From Chitinophagaceae bacterium (GTDB lineage: Bacteria > Bacteroidota > Bacteroidia > Chitinophagales > Chitinophagaceae), in NCBI GenBank assembly GCA_024707305.1, contig JANPZZ010000018.1:1-64000 (forward strand): a stretch of DNA of 64,000 nt, given 5' to 3'. Made by a program: the position numbers and the translations under genes. Below the pieces are notes generated by a model. It worked only from the letters and a program-made list of their open reading frames with translations, was not told the DNA's origin and searched no databases. Positions within the stretch are counted from its first letter, which is position 1. The number at the start of each line of letters is the position of its first letter. Below, one piece after another: positions 10,246 to 22,069 of this stretch.

Positions 10246-13200
10246 CTACCTTACTAACACAAATGTCCCTTTTCGAAATACTTCTTCCGCACAGGAAGTT
10301 TTTGCCCGGATCATATAAATAAACACTCCCGAATCCTGCTTTCTACCCTGAAAGGTTCCATCCCAACAGCCATCGGGATCTTTACTGTAAAATATCCTTT
10401 CGCCCCAGCGGTTAAATACACTGAATTCAATCTGCTCTACAATGCCCCAGTATTTTATTCCAAAACAATCATTCAAGCCGTCACCATTGGGTGTAAAGGC
10501 ATTGGGCATTAGGTAATTGCCCTCGTTGACTTTCTCCACTTTCACTGTTACCGAATCTCCGCCTGTGCATCCATCTGCATTGGTTCCCGTTACAACGTAC
10601 GTTGTCGTTACGCGGGGACGCGCACGCGGATTGCGCACATTTACATTATCCAGCGTTTGCGCAGGGCTCCATAAATACTGTACAGCGCCAGAAGCAGAAA
10701 GCACCGATTCATTAACCGTACAATCAATATCATTGGATCGCGATGCTACAATTGTAGGAACTGGTGAAACATTCACCGGAACCACCAGGGTGGCACTTTG
10801 GAAACAGGTAGTGTCGATAATGGAGACGCTGTACTGTGTACTCGTTGCAGGCCATACATTCGGCGATGCCGATTCAGGATCATCAATGTCTACTGCAGGT
10901 GTCCACGCGTACACATCGCCACCGGAAGCCTGCAGTTGCATCGTATCGCCTATACAAATCCGATTGCCCCCGCTGGCGCGAAAATCGGCATCAGGTCGAA
11001 TGGAGATCAGTACTGAATCACGGAAAACACAATTGTTGACATCGGTTATATCAACGAAGTATTCTGTGTTCCCATTTGGCGAAGCGATAGGGGTCGCAAT
11101 GTTTGGATTATCAAGTGTTGTTGCCGGCGACCACAAATAACTATTTCCACCCTGCACCCACAATTGCACTGACCCGCTTCTACAAATTGAAGTATCTTGT
11201 TGGATAGCTAGCTGTGGCACCGCAAATGTGTTCACAACGATTGTATCTTTTGCTTCGCAACCAGCCGCATTGATACCGGTAACAATGAACACCGTCGTAT
11301 CCGTAACGGTCGCAATGGGATTTGAAATATTTGCATCATTAAGAAACTGGGCGTTATTCCAGCTATACGTAGACGCACCACTTGCCGACAATTGAACGGG
11401 TGTGGCTACACAAATGGTTGGAGGTTGCGTGGCATTTACTTGGGGATGGTTGATACCTATCTCTACTGAATCCATCTTAAAAAGTATCGGTGCAAACAGG
11501 ATGTCGTCTAAAGCAAAATCATTCCCGGTTGTATTTGTATTCTGATTGATGATGGCGATCGTAGCAGTTGTAACAGACCCCGGATTCCAGTGGGCAAAAA
11601 ATCGTTGCCAGTCGCAGCTCGTTGCTGATGCAAGCAAGCCAGTACCCATCACGCGACCATTAATGGTAAACTGTAAACGCGCCGGGTTTTGCGGCAACAA
11701 ACTTTGCAGCCAGGCAGAAAACACGTAATTGGTGTAAGGTTGAACTGTGACCGTTTGCGACCAGACGACTTCATTGGCAGTTGCAGACCCGTTTATCATC
11801 ATCATATTGCCATTCGCTCCGGTATGATCGGCACATGCTGCCATTCCTCCGTGCCACGCCTGAACATTATTGCCAACGAAATAGACGCCTTCAGGAAGAC
11901 CACTGGCATTGAATTGATAATCGGAATGAAAGGCTACATTTCCCTGACTGAAATCGCCATTTACAATCAGATTGTCGCCAGGAATTTCTGCCAGCAAATA
12001 ATATTTCGTGGGATTAGTGGGTGTCGCTGTCGGGTATTGTATGAAAGGATTATCCAAACTTCCTGCAGGCGACCAACAATACTGGGTTGCTGGAACAGCC
12101 CGTAATAATTTCGCCGATTCCGCGCAGATTGTTGTATCAGGAGTAAGTATGATATCTTCCAACAGTAAACGTAGGCTGATTATACTTCGTAACGTATCAT
12201 AACATGCGGGATCATTCCCAACTATGTATTTCACTTCATAATCGCCCTCGGCAAATGTGTGCGTAACTGAAGTTGAACCCGTCAAAATTGTTCCGTCGCC
12301 TAAATCCCAATAAGGATTGTCAGCAAGTCCTGTGCCGGTAAAAGAAACAGTAAACGGATTACAGATATCTCGTGTATAAGTAAAATTGAAAGCGTTCAGG
12401 CCTGTTGTAACAGGAAGACTTGTACTGTCCTTACAACCTGTTTCATCCGTAACAATAAGCTTCACCGTGTAAGTGCCCGCACTCGAATAATTGTGCGTAA
12501 TATTTTGAGTACCGCCTGTTGAACCGTCGCCAAAATCCCACTCCCACAAAGCTATCGGTCTGGTTGTTGTTACTGCTGCGCCATGGAAAGATACTTCGGT
12601 ACAACTAAGCGCGTTATTCTGAAAAGCAACCGAGCGAATATTAGGTTGATAGGGAGTTGTTGAACGAGGTAATTCAAGTGTTGTAATAATAGTACCGGTT
12701 TCACCTGCGGTTGCACCAAACGCATCATTGTATCCTGTATTGATTCCGCGGTCGCCACCTCTAACATCGGCCGCGAGATTTCCAGGTAATGCCGGATTGC
12801 TAATCCAAACCACACCTCCTCCACCGCCACCGCCAGAACCCAGCCTGCCAAGTCCTGTTGCCACCATATCCCCACCTTTACCGCCTACCACTTCCATATG
12901 CGCTAAATCAGCGTAGTTGTTTACAATGGCCGCGATTACTCCGCCAGCTCCTCCACCACCCATTCCTTCGTGGCAGTTTACATTCGTATTCACACATGGC
13001 CGGGCATCATTTCCGTTTGCAACTATTTTATTCCCATTTGATACCAATCGGGCCGCGGAAAAAATCACAACTCCTCCACCGCTACCACCCCACGCCTCAA
13101 AACGCCCTGTATTATTTGTTTGTCCACCACCACCACCACCACCCAAAAACAGTCTTCGATCGGAATTTGAATACAAAAGAAAACGTCCTCCAACTCCTCT

Positions 13201-14052
13201 GTTGTCGAATGGAACAATTGTATGACAGGGAGACTGGTCATAGTTGTAACCGCCAAAGCCTCCATTACCCGCGTTAGCACCACCACCGCCGCCAGAGTTA
13301 TGCGAGTTTCCACCTCCACCGCCGTTCGCGAGCGATCCTTTCCCGAAAGATTTTGCTGCTGAAATGGTAGCTATCCCTTCTCCTTTCTGGGAAGCCAGGT
13401 CCGGATTAGGTGGATAATAAAAATTATTCTCATAACAATACAAAGGAACTGGATTTGAATAGGGATCCAACCCTCCTCGAAATCCTCTACCAGTTACATC
13501 AATATTTTCATTCAACGTAAGTTGATTACCCACATTGAATGCCAGAACACCGCCTTTTTCTCCATCCCACGGCAATGCTGAAAGAACTGTATTAGTAACC
13601 AGGTTTTCGAAATAAGGAACGCGAATTAGTTGTACGAAGCCATCGTCAAAATCATAATTGCGAATAAGTCCATTCAACAATTCAATGCGATTGCCGTCGA
13701 TATTTTTTACAAAATTGAATTCAAAATTTCCGGCGTTTCTCAATTGATTGATCGATCCAAATGTTGTCGTATTGGAGGAGTCTACAATCGCACCTTTCAT
13801 TTGAATGATCAGTATGGTATCTCCCACTTTAAATCCTGTAGCATCTGCAACAATCAAATTATTAGAACAGTCATCTAATGCGCGAACAGGCGTATAGATA
13901 TTGATGATACTTGTATCAGCAAATCTCATTTCATCAAAAAGATGGAATGAAGTTTTGTTGCGTTCGATTATTTTTTTTGGCGTGGCCATTACCACCGCAA
14001 CAATTGAAAACAACAATACAAAAAATAAAGCTTTGCGAACTACTGACAACAT
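10246..14052 (-). CDS. Giant secreted PKD-repeat protein with gliding/T9SS C-terminal domain
   Basis: A 1268-residue cell-surface protein. Signal peptide at residues 1-23. Residues about 180-430 are extremely Gly/Asn-rich with several GGGGGG runs. Two PKD domains follow ([12 protein letters not shown] near 510, [10 protein letters not shown] near 590). A galactose-binding-like beta-sandwich spans about 690-850 ([11 protein letters not shown] to [12 protein letters not shown]). Four Ig-like units with the pattern YxWxPxxxLDNPNxxxPxA come next. The last 90 residues ([46 protein letters not shown]) are the CHU_C/gliding-motility C-terminal domain that directs type IX secretion. It is a tandem paralogue of the next gene upstream and probably an adhesin. 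No terminator is seen in the 61 nt before gmd. Confidence 0.9.
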   Translation of the reverse strand: MLSVVRKALFFVLLFSIVAVVMATPKKIIERNKTSFHLFDEMRFADTSIINIYTPVRALDDCSNNLIVADATGFKVGDTILIIQMKGAIVDSSNTTTFGSINQLRNAGNFEFNFVKNIDGNRIELLNGLIRNYDFDDGFVQLIRVPYFENLVTNTVLSALPWDGEKGGVLAFNVGNQLTLNENIDVTGRGFRGGLDPYSNPVPLYCYENNFYYPPNPDLASQKGEGIATISAAKSFGKGSLANGGGGGNSHNSGGGGGANAGNGGFGGYNYDQSPCHTIVPFDNRGVGGRFLLYSNSDRRLFLGGGGGGGQTNNTGRFEAWGGSGGGVVIFSAARLVSNGNKIVANGNDARPCVNTNVNCHEGMGGGGAGGVIAAIVNNYADLAHMEVVGGKGGDMVATGLGRLGSGGGGGGGVVWISNPALPGNLAADVRGGDRGINTGYNDAFGATAGETGTIITTLELPRSTTPYQPNIRSVAFQNNALSCTEVSFHGAAVTTTRPIALWEWDFGDGSTGGTQNITHNYSSAGTYTVKLIVTDETGCKDSTSLPVTTGLNAFNFTYTRDICNPFTVSFTGTGLADNPYWDLGDGTILTGSTSVTHTFAEGDYEVKYIVGNDPACYDTLRSIISLRLLLEDIILTPDTTICAESAKLLRAVPATQYCWSPAGSLDNPFIQYPTATPTNPTKYYLLAEIPGDNLIVNGDFSQGNVAFHSDYQFNASGLPEGVYFVGNNVQAWHGGMAACADHTGANGNMMMINGSATANEVVWSQTVTVQPYTNYVFSAWLQSLLPQNPARLQFTINGRVMGTGLLASATSCDWQRFFAHWNPGSVTTATIAIINQNTNTTGNDFALDDILFAPILFKMDSVEIGINHPQVNATQPPTICVATPVQLSASGASTYSWNNAQFLNDANISNPIATVTDTTVFIVTGINAAGCEAKDTIVVNTFAVPQLAIQQDTSICRSGSVQLWVQGGNSYLWSPATTLDNPNIATPIASPNGNTEYFVDITDVNNCVFRDSVLISIRPDADFRASGGNRICIGDTMQLQASGGDVYAWTPAVDIDDPESASPNVWPATSTQYSVSIIDTTCFQSATLVVPVNVSPVPTIVASRSNDIDCTVNESVLSASGAVQYLWSPAQTLDNVNVRNPRARPRVTTTYVVTGTNADGCTGGDSVTVKVEKVNEGNYLMPNAFTPNGDGLNDCFGIKYWGIVEQIEFSVFNRWGERIFYSKDPDGCWDGTFQGRKQDSGVFIYMIRAKTSCAEEVFRKGTFVLVR

Positions 14053-14064
14053 TTACGCAATTTT

Positions 14065-17000
14065 TTATCGTATCAACGTTACCGTTCCCTTTCGAAACAC
14101 CTCCGGTGAGCAAAATGTACTAGCCCGAATCATGTAAATATAAACACCTGAATCCTGCTTTATGCCTTTATAAGTACCATCCCAGCATGCTCCGGGATTT
14201 GTACTATAAAATATCCTTTCGCCCCAACGGTTGTAAATACTCAGTTCGAGTTTATCGACGACACCCCAGTATTTCACGCCAAAACAATCATTGATACCAT
14301 CACCATTGGGTGTAAAGGCATTAGGCATCAGGTACACACCTTCATTCACCGCTTCCACTTTGACAGTTACCGAGTCATAAGCATAACAACCATCCACAGA
14401 TGTCCCTTTCACTGCATAGGTTGTAGTTACGCGAGGTGTCGCAATAGGATTTGCAAATGTGGGGTTATTGAGCGTTTCTACAGGCGACCATTCATATTGC
14501 CTTGCACCGTTAGCAGACAGTATTGCGCTGCCAACTACACAATCCAAGTCATTGGAACGCGAGGCCGAAACATTGGGCAAGGGAAGCACATTTACCGAAG
14601 TAGAAAGCGTTTCAGATATACCACAAACCGATTCAGTAATCGTGACCTGGTACAATGTACTGGAGGCAGGAGAAGCTAGTGGATTCGCAATATTGATATT
14701 ATCCAAACTCTGCGATGGGCTCCAATTGTAAGTATCGCCGCCTCCCGCCATTAATTGAATGGTATCACCATAACAAATATCTGCGGAACCAGCAAGAGTA
14801 AACAATGGATCAGGAAGGAAGTCAACTAACACAGAGTCGATGAACTGACAATTGAACTGGTCGTTAACAATAACGAAATATTTTGTAGCAGCCGTTGGAC
14901 TCGCGACTGGGTTCGCTGTATTGGGATTTACCAAAGTTCCGACTGGCGACCACTGATAATCTACACCACCCGATATCCATAAATCAACTGAAGAATTTTT
15001 GCATATAGAAGTATCGTTCGATAATCTGATATCGGGCTTTGCAAATACATCTACCCAAACGGTATCGTTTGCTGTGCATCCCGCATCATTTGTACCTTGA
15101 ACAATAAATCGAGTTTTGGTTTGTACCGTTGCAATTGGATTTGAAATATTTGCGTTGTCGAGAAAATCAACATTATCCCAAACATAACTGACCGCACCAC
15201 TTGCATTTAGCTGAACTGGCTCATCGGTACAAACCGTTGAAACCGGTTGTGCAGCAACCTGCGGAGTACTCACATCAATATTTACGGAGTCGCGTTGTAT
15301 ATACACAGGGGCGAACGAAATATCATCCAACGCGAAATCATTCCCATTAAATGCAACATTTTTATTGACGATGGCAATCGTTGCTGAGTTAAGATTTCCC
15401 GAATTCCAGGTAGTATAAAACTCCTGCCAGTGGCAAGCGCTTGAACCGGCTGTAAAAACCGGCCCTATCACTACGCCATTAATTGAAAACTGGAGTTGCG
15501 CAGGATTCACGCCACTTAAACTTTGCAACCAGGCGGAAAACGCATAGTTAGTATTGGGTTGCAGGGATACGTCCTGCTTCCAAACCACAGCATTCATCAC
15601 CGAAGATCCATTGACCGCCAGCATATTTCCGTTTGAAGAAGCGCCTGTATGGTCGCCACAATTGGGAAGATTAGGATGCCAGGAAGAAATATTATTTGTA
15701 ATAGTGAAAGTGCCTTCTGGAATCCCTGACCCGGGACTATAATTGTAATCAGATAAAAAGCCGGTATTCCCCAGGGAGAAATCACCGTTACGGATTAAGT
15801 TATCCCCCATTCTTTCAGCGGTAAAATAATAGCGAACGGGAACCGGTGTTGAGGTTGTTGGATTCGCCAGCAATGAATTATCCAGGTAGCTGTTGGGCGT
15901 CCAACAAAAGCTGAGTGATGGCAATGTCCTGAGTAACTTCGTGGCACCCACACAAATGGTAGTATCTGGAGTCAGAATAATATCGGCAGGAACAACAGCA
16001 ACCGAAATCGTTTTGCTAAGTGTATCGGTACAAATTCCGGTCGTTACAGCCAGACGTACCGTATAATTTCCTTCCCCATTAAAATGATGTAACGGCGTTG
16101 CTGAATTGCTCACCATATTTCCATCACCGAAATCCCACCAGGGATTTGTACTCATATTACCTGTTTGTGTGAACTGAACCGTGAGCGGATCGCAGACGTC
16201 CTGACGGAATACAAAATCAAAAGCGAGATCGGCCACTTCAACCTGAATAACATCTTCCGCAACACAACCGGCTTTGTCCACTACAATGCTATACACACCG
16301 CTCGTGCTGACAGTAATGGAAGGCCCGGAAGCGCCGGTACTCCAGAGATAGCTGTCGGCATTGATGCTGGAAACATCTAATAACAAAGAAGATGACGTAC
16401 AAATCGTGGTATCATTGCCCAGGTCAACGGATGGCGTTGGCTTTAATACCACTTCGAAACTGTCGCGGTTGACACATCCATAATAATCTGTATCTACCCA
16501 ATAAGTGCCCCCCACTGCTAACAGTGATTGAATCCCCGTTAGCTCCTGTACTCCAGGTATGACGACCCAGCGAAGTTTGCGTACCAAGTTTTATCGTTGT
16601 GCCGGTGCAGATTTCAAAAGTACCCGTCGGGCGCTTTACAAGCTTTGGCAGCACAACCACCGGTTTACAAATTGCATCTTGTGTAGAAAGGCCAACATCG
16701 GTGGTTAAGTTGATACCATAAGTGCCTGGCGTCGAATAGACAATTGGCGGCGGGTTCTGTAATGTAGAAGGAGGCAATCCTGCTGCATCGCAACCTTCAA
16801 AACGGAGACGTGTGAACGTGTTGTTATCGACATTCACGACAAAAGCATAAAGGTCGTTTCCTTCCCGAAATAGTTTTGTAATTGAAACGGGAAAAAGCAG
16901 ATTCCCTCTATTTCCTAAACTTGAAAATGTAGGAACCGAAGTCAGATCGCCATTAAAGTCAAACATTACAATATCGTTTGTCGAAAAAGCGCCATTTACA

Positions 17001-17995
17001 GCGTAGCCGACGATCTGACCGCAGGAAATCATGATAGTAAGATCGCGGGGATGCTTGAGAAAACCTCCTGGATTTCCCAAGTTTACCCCAACCGGGTTAT
17101 TGAGCAGCGAATTGCCAAAATCAAGGCGCGTTATCGACCAGGTACCATTTATCCTTGAGTTGTTTCCTCCATTTGTAACAAACACCCGCCACTGACCATT
17201 GTCGTTTAAAACATGTATACCTGTAGGATATGCCAGTCCCCCCACACTTCCAAAATTGACACCCGTGGGTGGATTGTCGAAGCTGGTTCCGAAATTAAAT
17301 CGTGTGAAGGTGTTGTTATCGCCATTGACAGTAAAACCATACCAGTTACTCCCATCTTTGAAAAGATGCAGATCAAGTGGCATATGGAGGTTTCCGATAT
17401 TTCCCCAATCGGTAGCTGTGGGAGTGGGATTGGCTATATTGGTTCCAAACTCAACTTTCAGCACTTTTGACACGGTTCCCAGAACCGGGTTTCCTCCAAC
17501 TATGATTGCATACCATTTGCCTTCGTTCTTCACGACCTGTATGCCTTCGGCTCCGTCAGGTATTACGCCGCCAACGGTACCCAGGTAATGATAGGTAGGC
17601 GTATTAAGCAGGCTGTTTCCGAAATCAAGCCGCGTCAAACCAGGGTTGTGAAAATTGACAATAAATCCGTAGTAGTTACCATTTTCAAAAACATAGTCCA
17701 TGAAAACTGGCATCCGGAAGTTTCCGCCGCCGTTTCCCATGTTTACACCAACAGGAGGCTGGCGAATATCGGCCACACAAAAATCCCAATAGTAATTAGA
17801 AGCACTGGTAGAAGTATTAGTGATCGTAACCGGTACGCCCTGACAAACAGTGTCAGGAATGGTGAAATCCGCGTTGGCATTCACCATCTGATTAAATTGG
17901 TTGCGGCCATTGGTCTGACCAGTCACCTGGGCGGTAGCAGGTAGAGTCAGAATTATCAAAAGCAGAAATAAACATAGTCTTCGTGGTGAACTCAT
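14065..17995 (-). CDS. Giant secreted PKD protein with propeller-like repeats and T9SS C-terminal domain (frameshifted)
   Basis: About 1309 residues. Signal peptide MSSPRRLCLFLLLIILTLPATA. An N-terminal PKD-like unit (CQGVPVTITNTSTSASNYYWDF) is interrupted by six repeats of about 55 residues carrying G(V/L)xxGNxGxxxxP...YGFxVNxxNxxFTRxxFG, which look like beta-propeller blades. PKD, galactose-binding-like and Ig-like units and the terminal CHU_C domain ([20 protein letters not shown]) then parallel the downstream paralogue closely. The frame breaks at the C6 run 16508-16513 (SITVSSGG joins TYWVDTDYYGC if one base is removed). It ends 12 nt before the paralogue, so the two are cotranscribed tandem duplicates with different N-terminal halves. 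Confidence 0.85.
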
Positions 17996-18070
17996 AGCAG
18001 GCGGCTATTGCATCCATGATGCGTTAGCCGACAAATTAGCATAAAAAAACAATATAAAAGCGACCGAGCG

Positions 18071-18811
18071 TCAACTATCAAGCACAGAAAGGAATTTTTG
18101 CATTGCAGCGCGTTTCCGCTCGTCGAGTTCGTAACTGAGATGGAGTTTATAATACTTCCGTAAATCGTATGTAGGGTAATGAATGTCTTCAACAATATTA
18201 TCTATATAATTGAGACCTAGCCCGTTGGCAGCATCAAATTCCCGTATAAAATCTTCAGGCAGGGGTTTCACACTTACCCATGCAGCAAAAACAAATGGTA
18301 AACCTGTAATGGCACGCCACTCGCTGCCGAGATCGTAAATGTAGGTTGAAACTTTTCGTTGCTCCAGCGCCCTGTCACCAATTACCAGTCCGGCCGTTGT
18401 TCCTTTGATCTGGTCGCGATAAGATTCGTCCTCCGCCTGGAGGATTTCAGGTTTTATTCCCCATGATTCCCGCATCAACCATTTCAGTAATGCCACAGAG
18501 GAACGGCTTTGATAGTCGAGGTAAACCCGCTCGATGGAATGTAGTGGAACTTCGCTGAAGAGGCAAACCGAAGCAATCTCTCCTTCCGTACCAATACAAT
18601 AATTGCCGACAATATGATATTCCGGAAACTGCGGAAGTGTAGCAATCGGAATAAGGCCCACATCTATCTGGCCTTCCGCCAGCATACGGGCCACTTTTGC
18701 CGGATATGCCCCTGTGAGTTCAATACTACTCCTGAATGGCTCCTTTTCTATGCCATAAATCAGCGGTTTTGTATTCAGGTAATTTACAATCCCAACACGA
18801 ATCTTATTCAA
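18071..18811 (-). CDS. mqnA: Chorismate dehydratase MqnA (futalosine menaquinone pathway)
   Basis: First enzyme of the futalosine route to menaquinone. The 246-residue product begins near NKIRVGIVNYLNTKPLIYG and contains the periplasmic-binding-protein-like blocks YPAKVARMLAEGQIDVGLIP, YCIGTEGEIASVCLFS, LDYQSRSSVALLKWLM and LVIGDRAL. There is no ATG near the conserved start. I propose TTG at 18811, because an exact TACCTTTG box at 18832-18839 leaves only a short leader; the upstream ATG at 18886 would lie before that promoter. It is divergent from purB. Confidence 0.85.
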   Translation of the reverse strand: MNKIRVGIVNYLNTKPLIYGIEKEPFRSSIELTGAYPAKVARMLAEGQIDVGLIPIATLPQFPEYHIVGNYCIGTEGEIASVCLFSEVPLHSIERVYLDYQSRSSVALLKWLMRESWGIKPEILQAEDESYRDQIKGTTAGLVIGDRALEQRKVSTYIYDLGSEWRAITGLPFVFAAWVSVKPLPEDFIREFDAANGLGLNYIDNIVEDIHYPTYDLRKYYKLHLSYELDERKRAAMQKFLSVLDS

Positions 18812-18831
18812 TTCAATTATTTTTGCGGGTG

Positions 18832-18839
18832 CAAAGGTA
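18832..18839 (-). promoter_or_regulatory. Bacteroidota -7 promoter box of mqnA
   Basis: Minus-strand TACCTTTG (consensus TAnnTTTG) 21 nt upstream of the proposed TTG start. It decides between a TTG start at 18811 and the longer frame to 18886. Confidence 0.6.
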
Positions 18840-18870
18840 CACAACCCGCGACCTTTTATAAAATCAAAAC

Positions 18871-20214
18871 ATGGAATTGACCCCACTCTCTGCTATTTCC
18901 GCTGTAGACGGCCGTTATCGCAAACAGGTACAACACCTTGACGAATATTTTTCCGAATTCGCCCTCATGAAATACCGTGTACTGGTAGAGGTGGAATATT
19001 TGCTTTTTCTGGAAAAAAAGAAATTCGTGAAACTGCCCGCAAAAGTGGGCAAACTCATGCAAAAACGTGCCGCTGACTTTGGCCTGGAGGACGCACAGGA
19101 AATAAAACAGATTGAATACACCACCAACCACGATGTAAAGGCTGTAGAATATTTCCTGAAAAGTGAGCTGGAAAAAGCCGGCGCGGCGGATGCCAAGGAA
19201 TGGGTGCATTTTGGACTTACCTCTCAGGACATCAATAATACCGCTGTTCCTCTTTCATGGAAACATGCGGTAGAATATGAGTATCTCCCCTCGCTTCTCA
19301 ATTTGAATTCCCAATTGAAATTACTGGCGCGTCAGTGGAAAGATATTCCAATGCTGGCCCATACACACGGCCAGCCGGCGAGCCCTACCAGCCTGGGAAA
19401 AGAAATCATGGTTTTCGCTGAACGTATTCAAAACCAGATTGAGCAGTATATCAGCATTCCTTTTACCGGAAAATTTGGTGGCGCTACCGGTAATTTCAAT
19501 GCACATCATATTGCATTTCCGAAAACGGACTGGATAAAGTTTGGCAATGAATTCCTCGATCATCTCGGGCTATCGCGTCAGCAGTTTACAACCCAGATAG
19601 AACATTACGATAACCTCGCAGCTCACTTCGATTGTATGCGCCGTATCAACACCATCCTAATTGATTTCTGCAGAGATATCTGGACCTATATTTCCATGGA
19701 ATATTTTAAACAGAAAACAATCAAAGGCGAAGTTGGATCATCGGCGATGCCGCATAAAGTAAACCCAATTGATTTTGAAAATGCAGAAGGGAATCTCGGT
19801 ATCGCAAGTGCGTTGCTGGAACATCTTGCCGGTAAACTGCCCGTTTCGAGATTGCAGCGCGATCTTACCGACTCAACTGTTCTCAGAAATATCGGCGTAC
19901 CATTTGCGCATATCATTATTGCTTTTAAATCGGTTGAAAAAGGGCTCGGCAAACTGCTGCTCAATGAAACAAAGATTCACGAAGACCTGGAAAACAACTG
20001 GGCGGTTGTTGCAGAAGCCATTCAAACTGTTTTGCGCCGTGAAAAATATCCCCAGCCTTATGAGGCATTAAAAGAACTGACACGCGGAAAACAGGCGATC
20101 GATAAAAAAGCTATCCACCAGTTTATTGATGGACTGAAAGTTTCAAATGCGATCAGGAAAGAATTGAAAACAATCACACCGCATAATTACACGGGTGTAA
20201 TTGCAAAGATGTAA
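18871..20214 (+). CDS. purB: Adenylosuccinate lyase
   Basis: Cleaves adenylosuccinate and SAICAR in purine synthesis. The 447-residue protein of the fumarase/aspartase superfamily has LSAISAVDGRYR at the N-terminus, TTNHDVKAVEYFLK, HFGLTSQDINNTA, MLAHTHGQPASPTSLGKE and the signature GEVGSSAMPHKVNPIDFENAEGN, whose Ser is the general acid/base. It is divergent from mqnA and followed by a strong terminator. It is one of the intact genes in a window with many frameshifts. Confidence 0.97.
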   Translation: MELTPLSAISAVDGRYRKQVQHLDEYFSEFALMKYRVLVEVEYLLFLEKKKFVKLPAKVGKLMQKRAADFGLEDAQEIKQIEYTTNHDVKAVEYFLKSELEKAGAADAKEWVHFGLTSQDINNTAVPLSWKHAVEYEYLPSLLNLNSQLKLLARQWKDIPMLAHTHGQPASPTSLGKEIMVFAERIQNQIEQYISIPFTGKFGGATGNFNAHHIAFPKTDWIKFGNEFLDHLGLSRQQFTTQIEHYDNLAAHFDCMRRINTILIDFCRDIWTYISMEYFKQKTIKGEVGSSAMPHKVNPIDFENAEGNLGIASALLEHLAGKLPVSRLQRDLTDSTVLRNIGVPFAHIIIAFKSVEKGLGKLLLNETKIHEDLENNWAVVAEAIQTVLRREKYPQPYEALKELTRGKQAIDKKAIHQFIDGLKVSNAIRKELKTITPHNYTGVIAKM

Positions 20215-20247
20215 CCGGTATTGACCGCTTTTACCGTAGCATAACTT

Positions 20248-20283
20248 AAAAAGCCCCCGAACTTCTTTCGGGGGGCTTTTAAT
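20248..20283. terminator. Bidirectional intrinsic terminator between purB and prfC
   Basis: A hairpin of AAAAGCCCCCGAA and TTTCGGGGGGCTTTT with a short loop, A-rich on one side and T-rich on the other. It lies between convergent purB and prfC and should stop transcription from both. Confidence 0.85.
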
Positions 20284-21867
20284 TTATTTGTGAATTTCAG
20301 ATGTAAAATGAAACGCTATTTCTGGGTTGTTATTTCGTTCGGTGTTTAGGTACCATTCACTTTGAGCGAGGTAAACCATGTGCCCATCTTTATCTTCAGC
20401 AATATTGGCTTGTTTAAACCGCGCGAAGTCTTCCAGTTTTTTAGTATCGGTGCTGGTGAGCCAACAGGCTTTATAGAATGGAAGACTGTTAAACATAACC
20501 GACGCGCCGTATTCATGCAACAAACGATACTGTATAACTTCAAACTGGAGTTCTCCCACGCAACCGATAATTTTTTTATTGCCGCCAAACTGTGTGAACA
20601 ACTGCGCTACACCTTCATCGGTTAATTGCATCAGGCCTTTTTCGAGTTGTTTTGTTTTCATTGGATCCTTGTTCACCACTTCTTTAAATATCTCCGGCGA
20701 AAAAGATGGAATACCAGTGAAAAAGAAATCTTCTCCTTCAGTCAGCGTATCTCCGATTTTAAAGTTTCCCGTATCAAACAAACCCACAACATCGCCAGCA
20801 TAAGCATCGTCGATAATGCTTTTATCGCGTGCCATAAAGCTATAAGGGTTGCTGAATCGTACGTCTTTATCCAAACGCACATGATGGAAGTATTTATTTC
20901 TTTCAAATTTGCCTGAGCAGACACGGAAGAATGCGATACGATCGCGGTGACGGGGATCGAGGTTAGCATGAATCTTAAACACAAAGCCGCTCAGTTTTGG
21001 TTCTTCTACGTCTACCATTCTTGTATTGGTTTGGCGACTTCTGGGGGTAGGTGCAATACGGATAAACGTATCCAGCATTTCCTTCACGCCAAAATTGTTG
21101 ATCGCACTTCCGAAGAATACGGGCGCCACTTTACCGGCCAGGTAATCATCCACATTCAATGCGCCATGTACACCATCTACCAGTTCCACGTCTTCGCGCA
21201 ACTGTGCCGCATCGCGGTCGCCAAGCTTTTGATCAAGTATTTCGTCATTGATATCGTTGATCGCAATTGAATCTTCTTCGGCTTTTGTGTTCGGTGTAAA
21301 CAACAGCAGGTTTTTCTCGTGCAGGTTATAAACCCCTTTAAAGTCCTTACCACTATTAATGGGCCAGGACATGGGATGCAGGGAAATGGTAAGTTCTTTT
21401 TCAATTTCTTCTAAAAGATCGAAACGGTTTTTACCATCACGGTCCATTTTATTAATAAACACGATAACCGGTGTATCGCGCATACGACAAACTTCCATCA
21501 GGCGGCGCGTTTGTTCTTCCACACCATTCACGCTGTCCACCACCAGGATTACGCTATCCACCGCAGTGAGTGTGCGATACGTATCCTCTGCAAAGTCTTT
21601 GTGACCGGGAGTATCCAGCAGATTGATCAGGCAGCCTGCATATTCGAAACTCATAACCGACGTTGCCACGGAGATACCACGTTGCCGTTCAATCTCCATA
21701 AAGTCACTCGTCGCGTGTTTTTTGATTTTATTGCTTTTAACCGCACCGGCCACTTGGATGGCACCGCCAAAAAGGAGGAATTTCTCCGTGAGTGTGGTTT
21801 TACCGGCATCGGGGTGACTGATAATCGCAAAAGTCCTTCTCCGCTGTATTTCCTGGTGATACTTCAT
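20284..21867 (-). CDS. prfC: Peptide chain release factor 3
   Basis: RF3, the GTPase that recycles RF1/RF2 from the ribosome. The 527-residue product has G1 [13 protein letters not shown], a G2 region around [15 protein letters not shown]3 [13 protein letters not shown] and G4 INKMDRDGK, followed by the RF3-specific C-terminal half ([15 protein letters not shown]). Start 21867 ([13 protein letters not shown]) matches the family, and a TACTTTTG promoter box lies 20 nt upstream; the longer frame to 21939 would start before the promoter. Confidence 0.96.
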   Translation of the reverse strand: MKYHQEIQRRRTFAIISHPDAGKTTLTEKFLLFGGAIQVAGAVKSNKIKKHATSDFMEIERQRGISVATSVMSFEYAGCLINLLDTPGHKDFAEDTYRTLTAVDSVILVVDSVNGVEEQTRRLMEVCRMRDTPVIVFINKMDRDGKNRFDLLEEIEKELTISLHPMSWPINSGKDFKGVYNLHEKNLLLFTPNTKAEEDSIAINDINDEILDQKLGDRDAAQLREDVELVDGVHGALNVDDYLAGKVAPVFFGSAINNFGVKEMLDTFIRIAPTPRSRQTNTRMVDVEEPKLSGFVFKIHANLDPRHRDRIAFFRVCSGKFERNKYFHHVRLDKDVRFSNPYSFMARDKSIIDDAYAGDVVGLFDTGNFKIGDTLTEGEDFFFTGIPSFSPEIFKEVVNKDPMKTKQLEKGLMQLTDEGVAQLFTQFGGNKKIIGCVGELQFEVIQYRLLHEYGASVMFNSLPFYKACWLTSTDTKKLEDFARFKQANIAEDKDGHMVYLAQSEWYLNTERNNNPEIAFHFTSEIHK

Positions 21868-21886
21868 AATTTTTCCTAAATGGCCG

Positions 21887-21894
21887 CAAAAGTA
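21887..21894 (-). promoter_or_regulatory. Bacteroidota -7 promoter box of prfC
   Basis: Minus-strand TACTTTTG, an exact TAnnTTTG match, 20 nt upstream of the prfC start. Confidence 0.55.
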
Positions 21895-22058
21895 CGGAAT
21901 TGCTGTGAGGCGCGTGGCGGGGGGAGCAAAATGCGGCAATGTGAAATAGGTAAATAAGTCGATGTGGAAATTCCAGATAAGACGCGAATCGATGCCATCC
22001 TTTTACATTAATAATTGCCGCATTATCTCTTGCATTTCCGGGCTCTCCCAAATTCTCC

Positions 22059-22066
22059 TAAATTTG
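22059..22066 (+). promoter_or_regulatory. Bacteroidota -7 promoter box before the ABC permease
   Basis: TAAATTTG, an exact TAnnTTTG match, ends only three bases before ATG 22070. Either the mRNA is nearly leaderless, or translation begins at the in-frame ATG 22112, or this box is not the one used. Confidence 0.4.
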
Positions 22067-22069
22067 CCT

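Noticed and set aside
10517..11140. 207-codon plus-strand frame
   Set aside because: Shadow of the PKD protein gene on the opposite strand.
12728..13277. Long Pro/His-rich plus-strand frames
   Set aside because: They are the antisense of the Gly-rich region of the PKD protein gene; no start context or conservation is expected.
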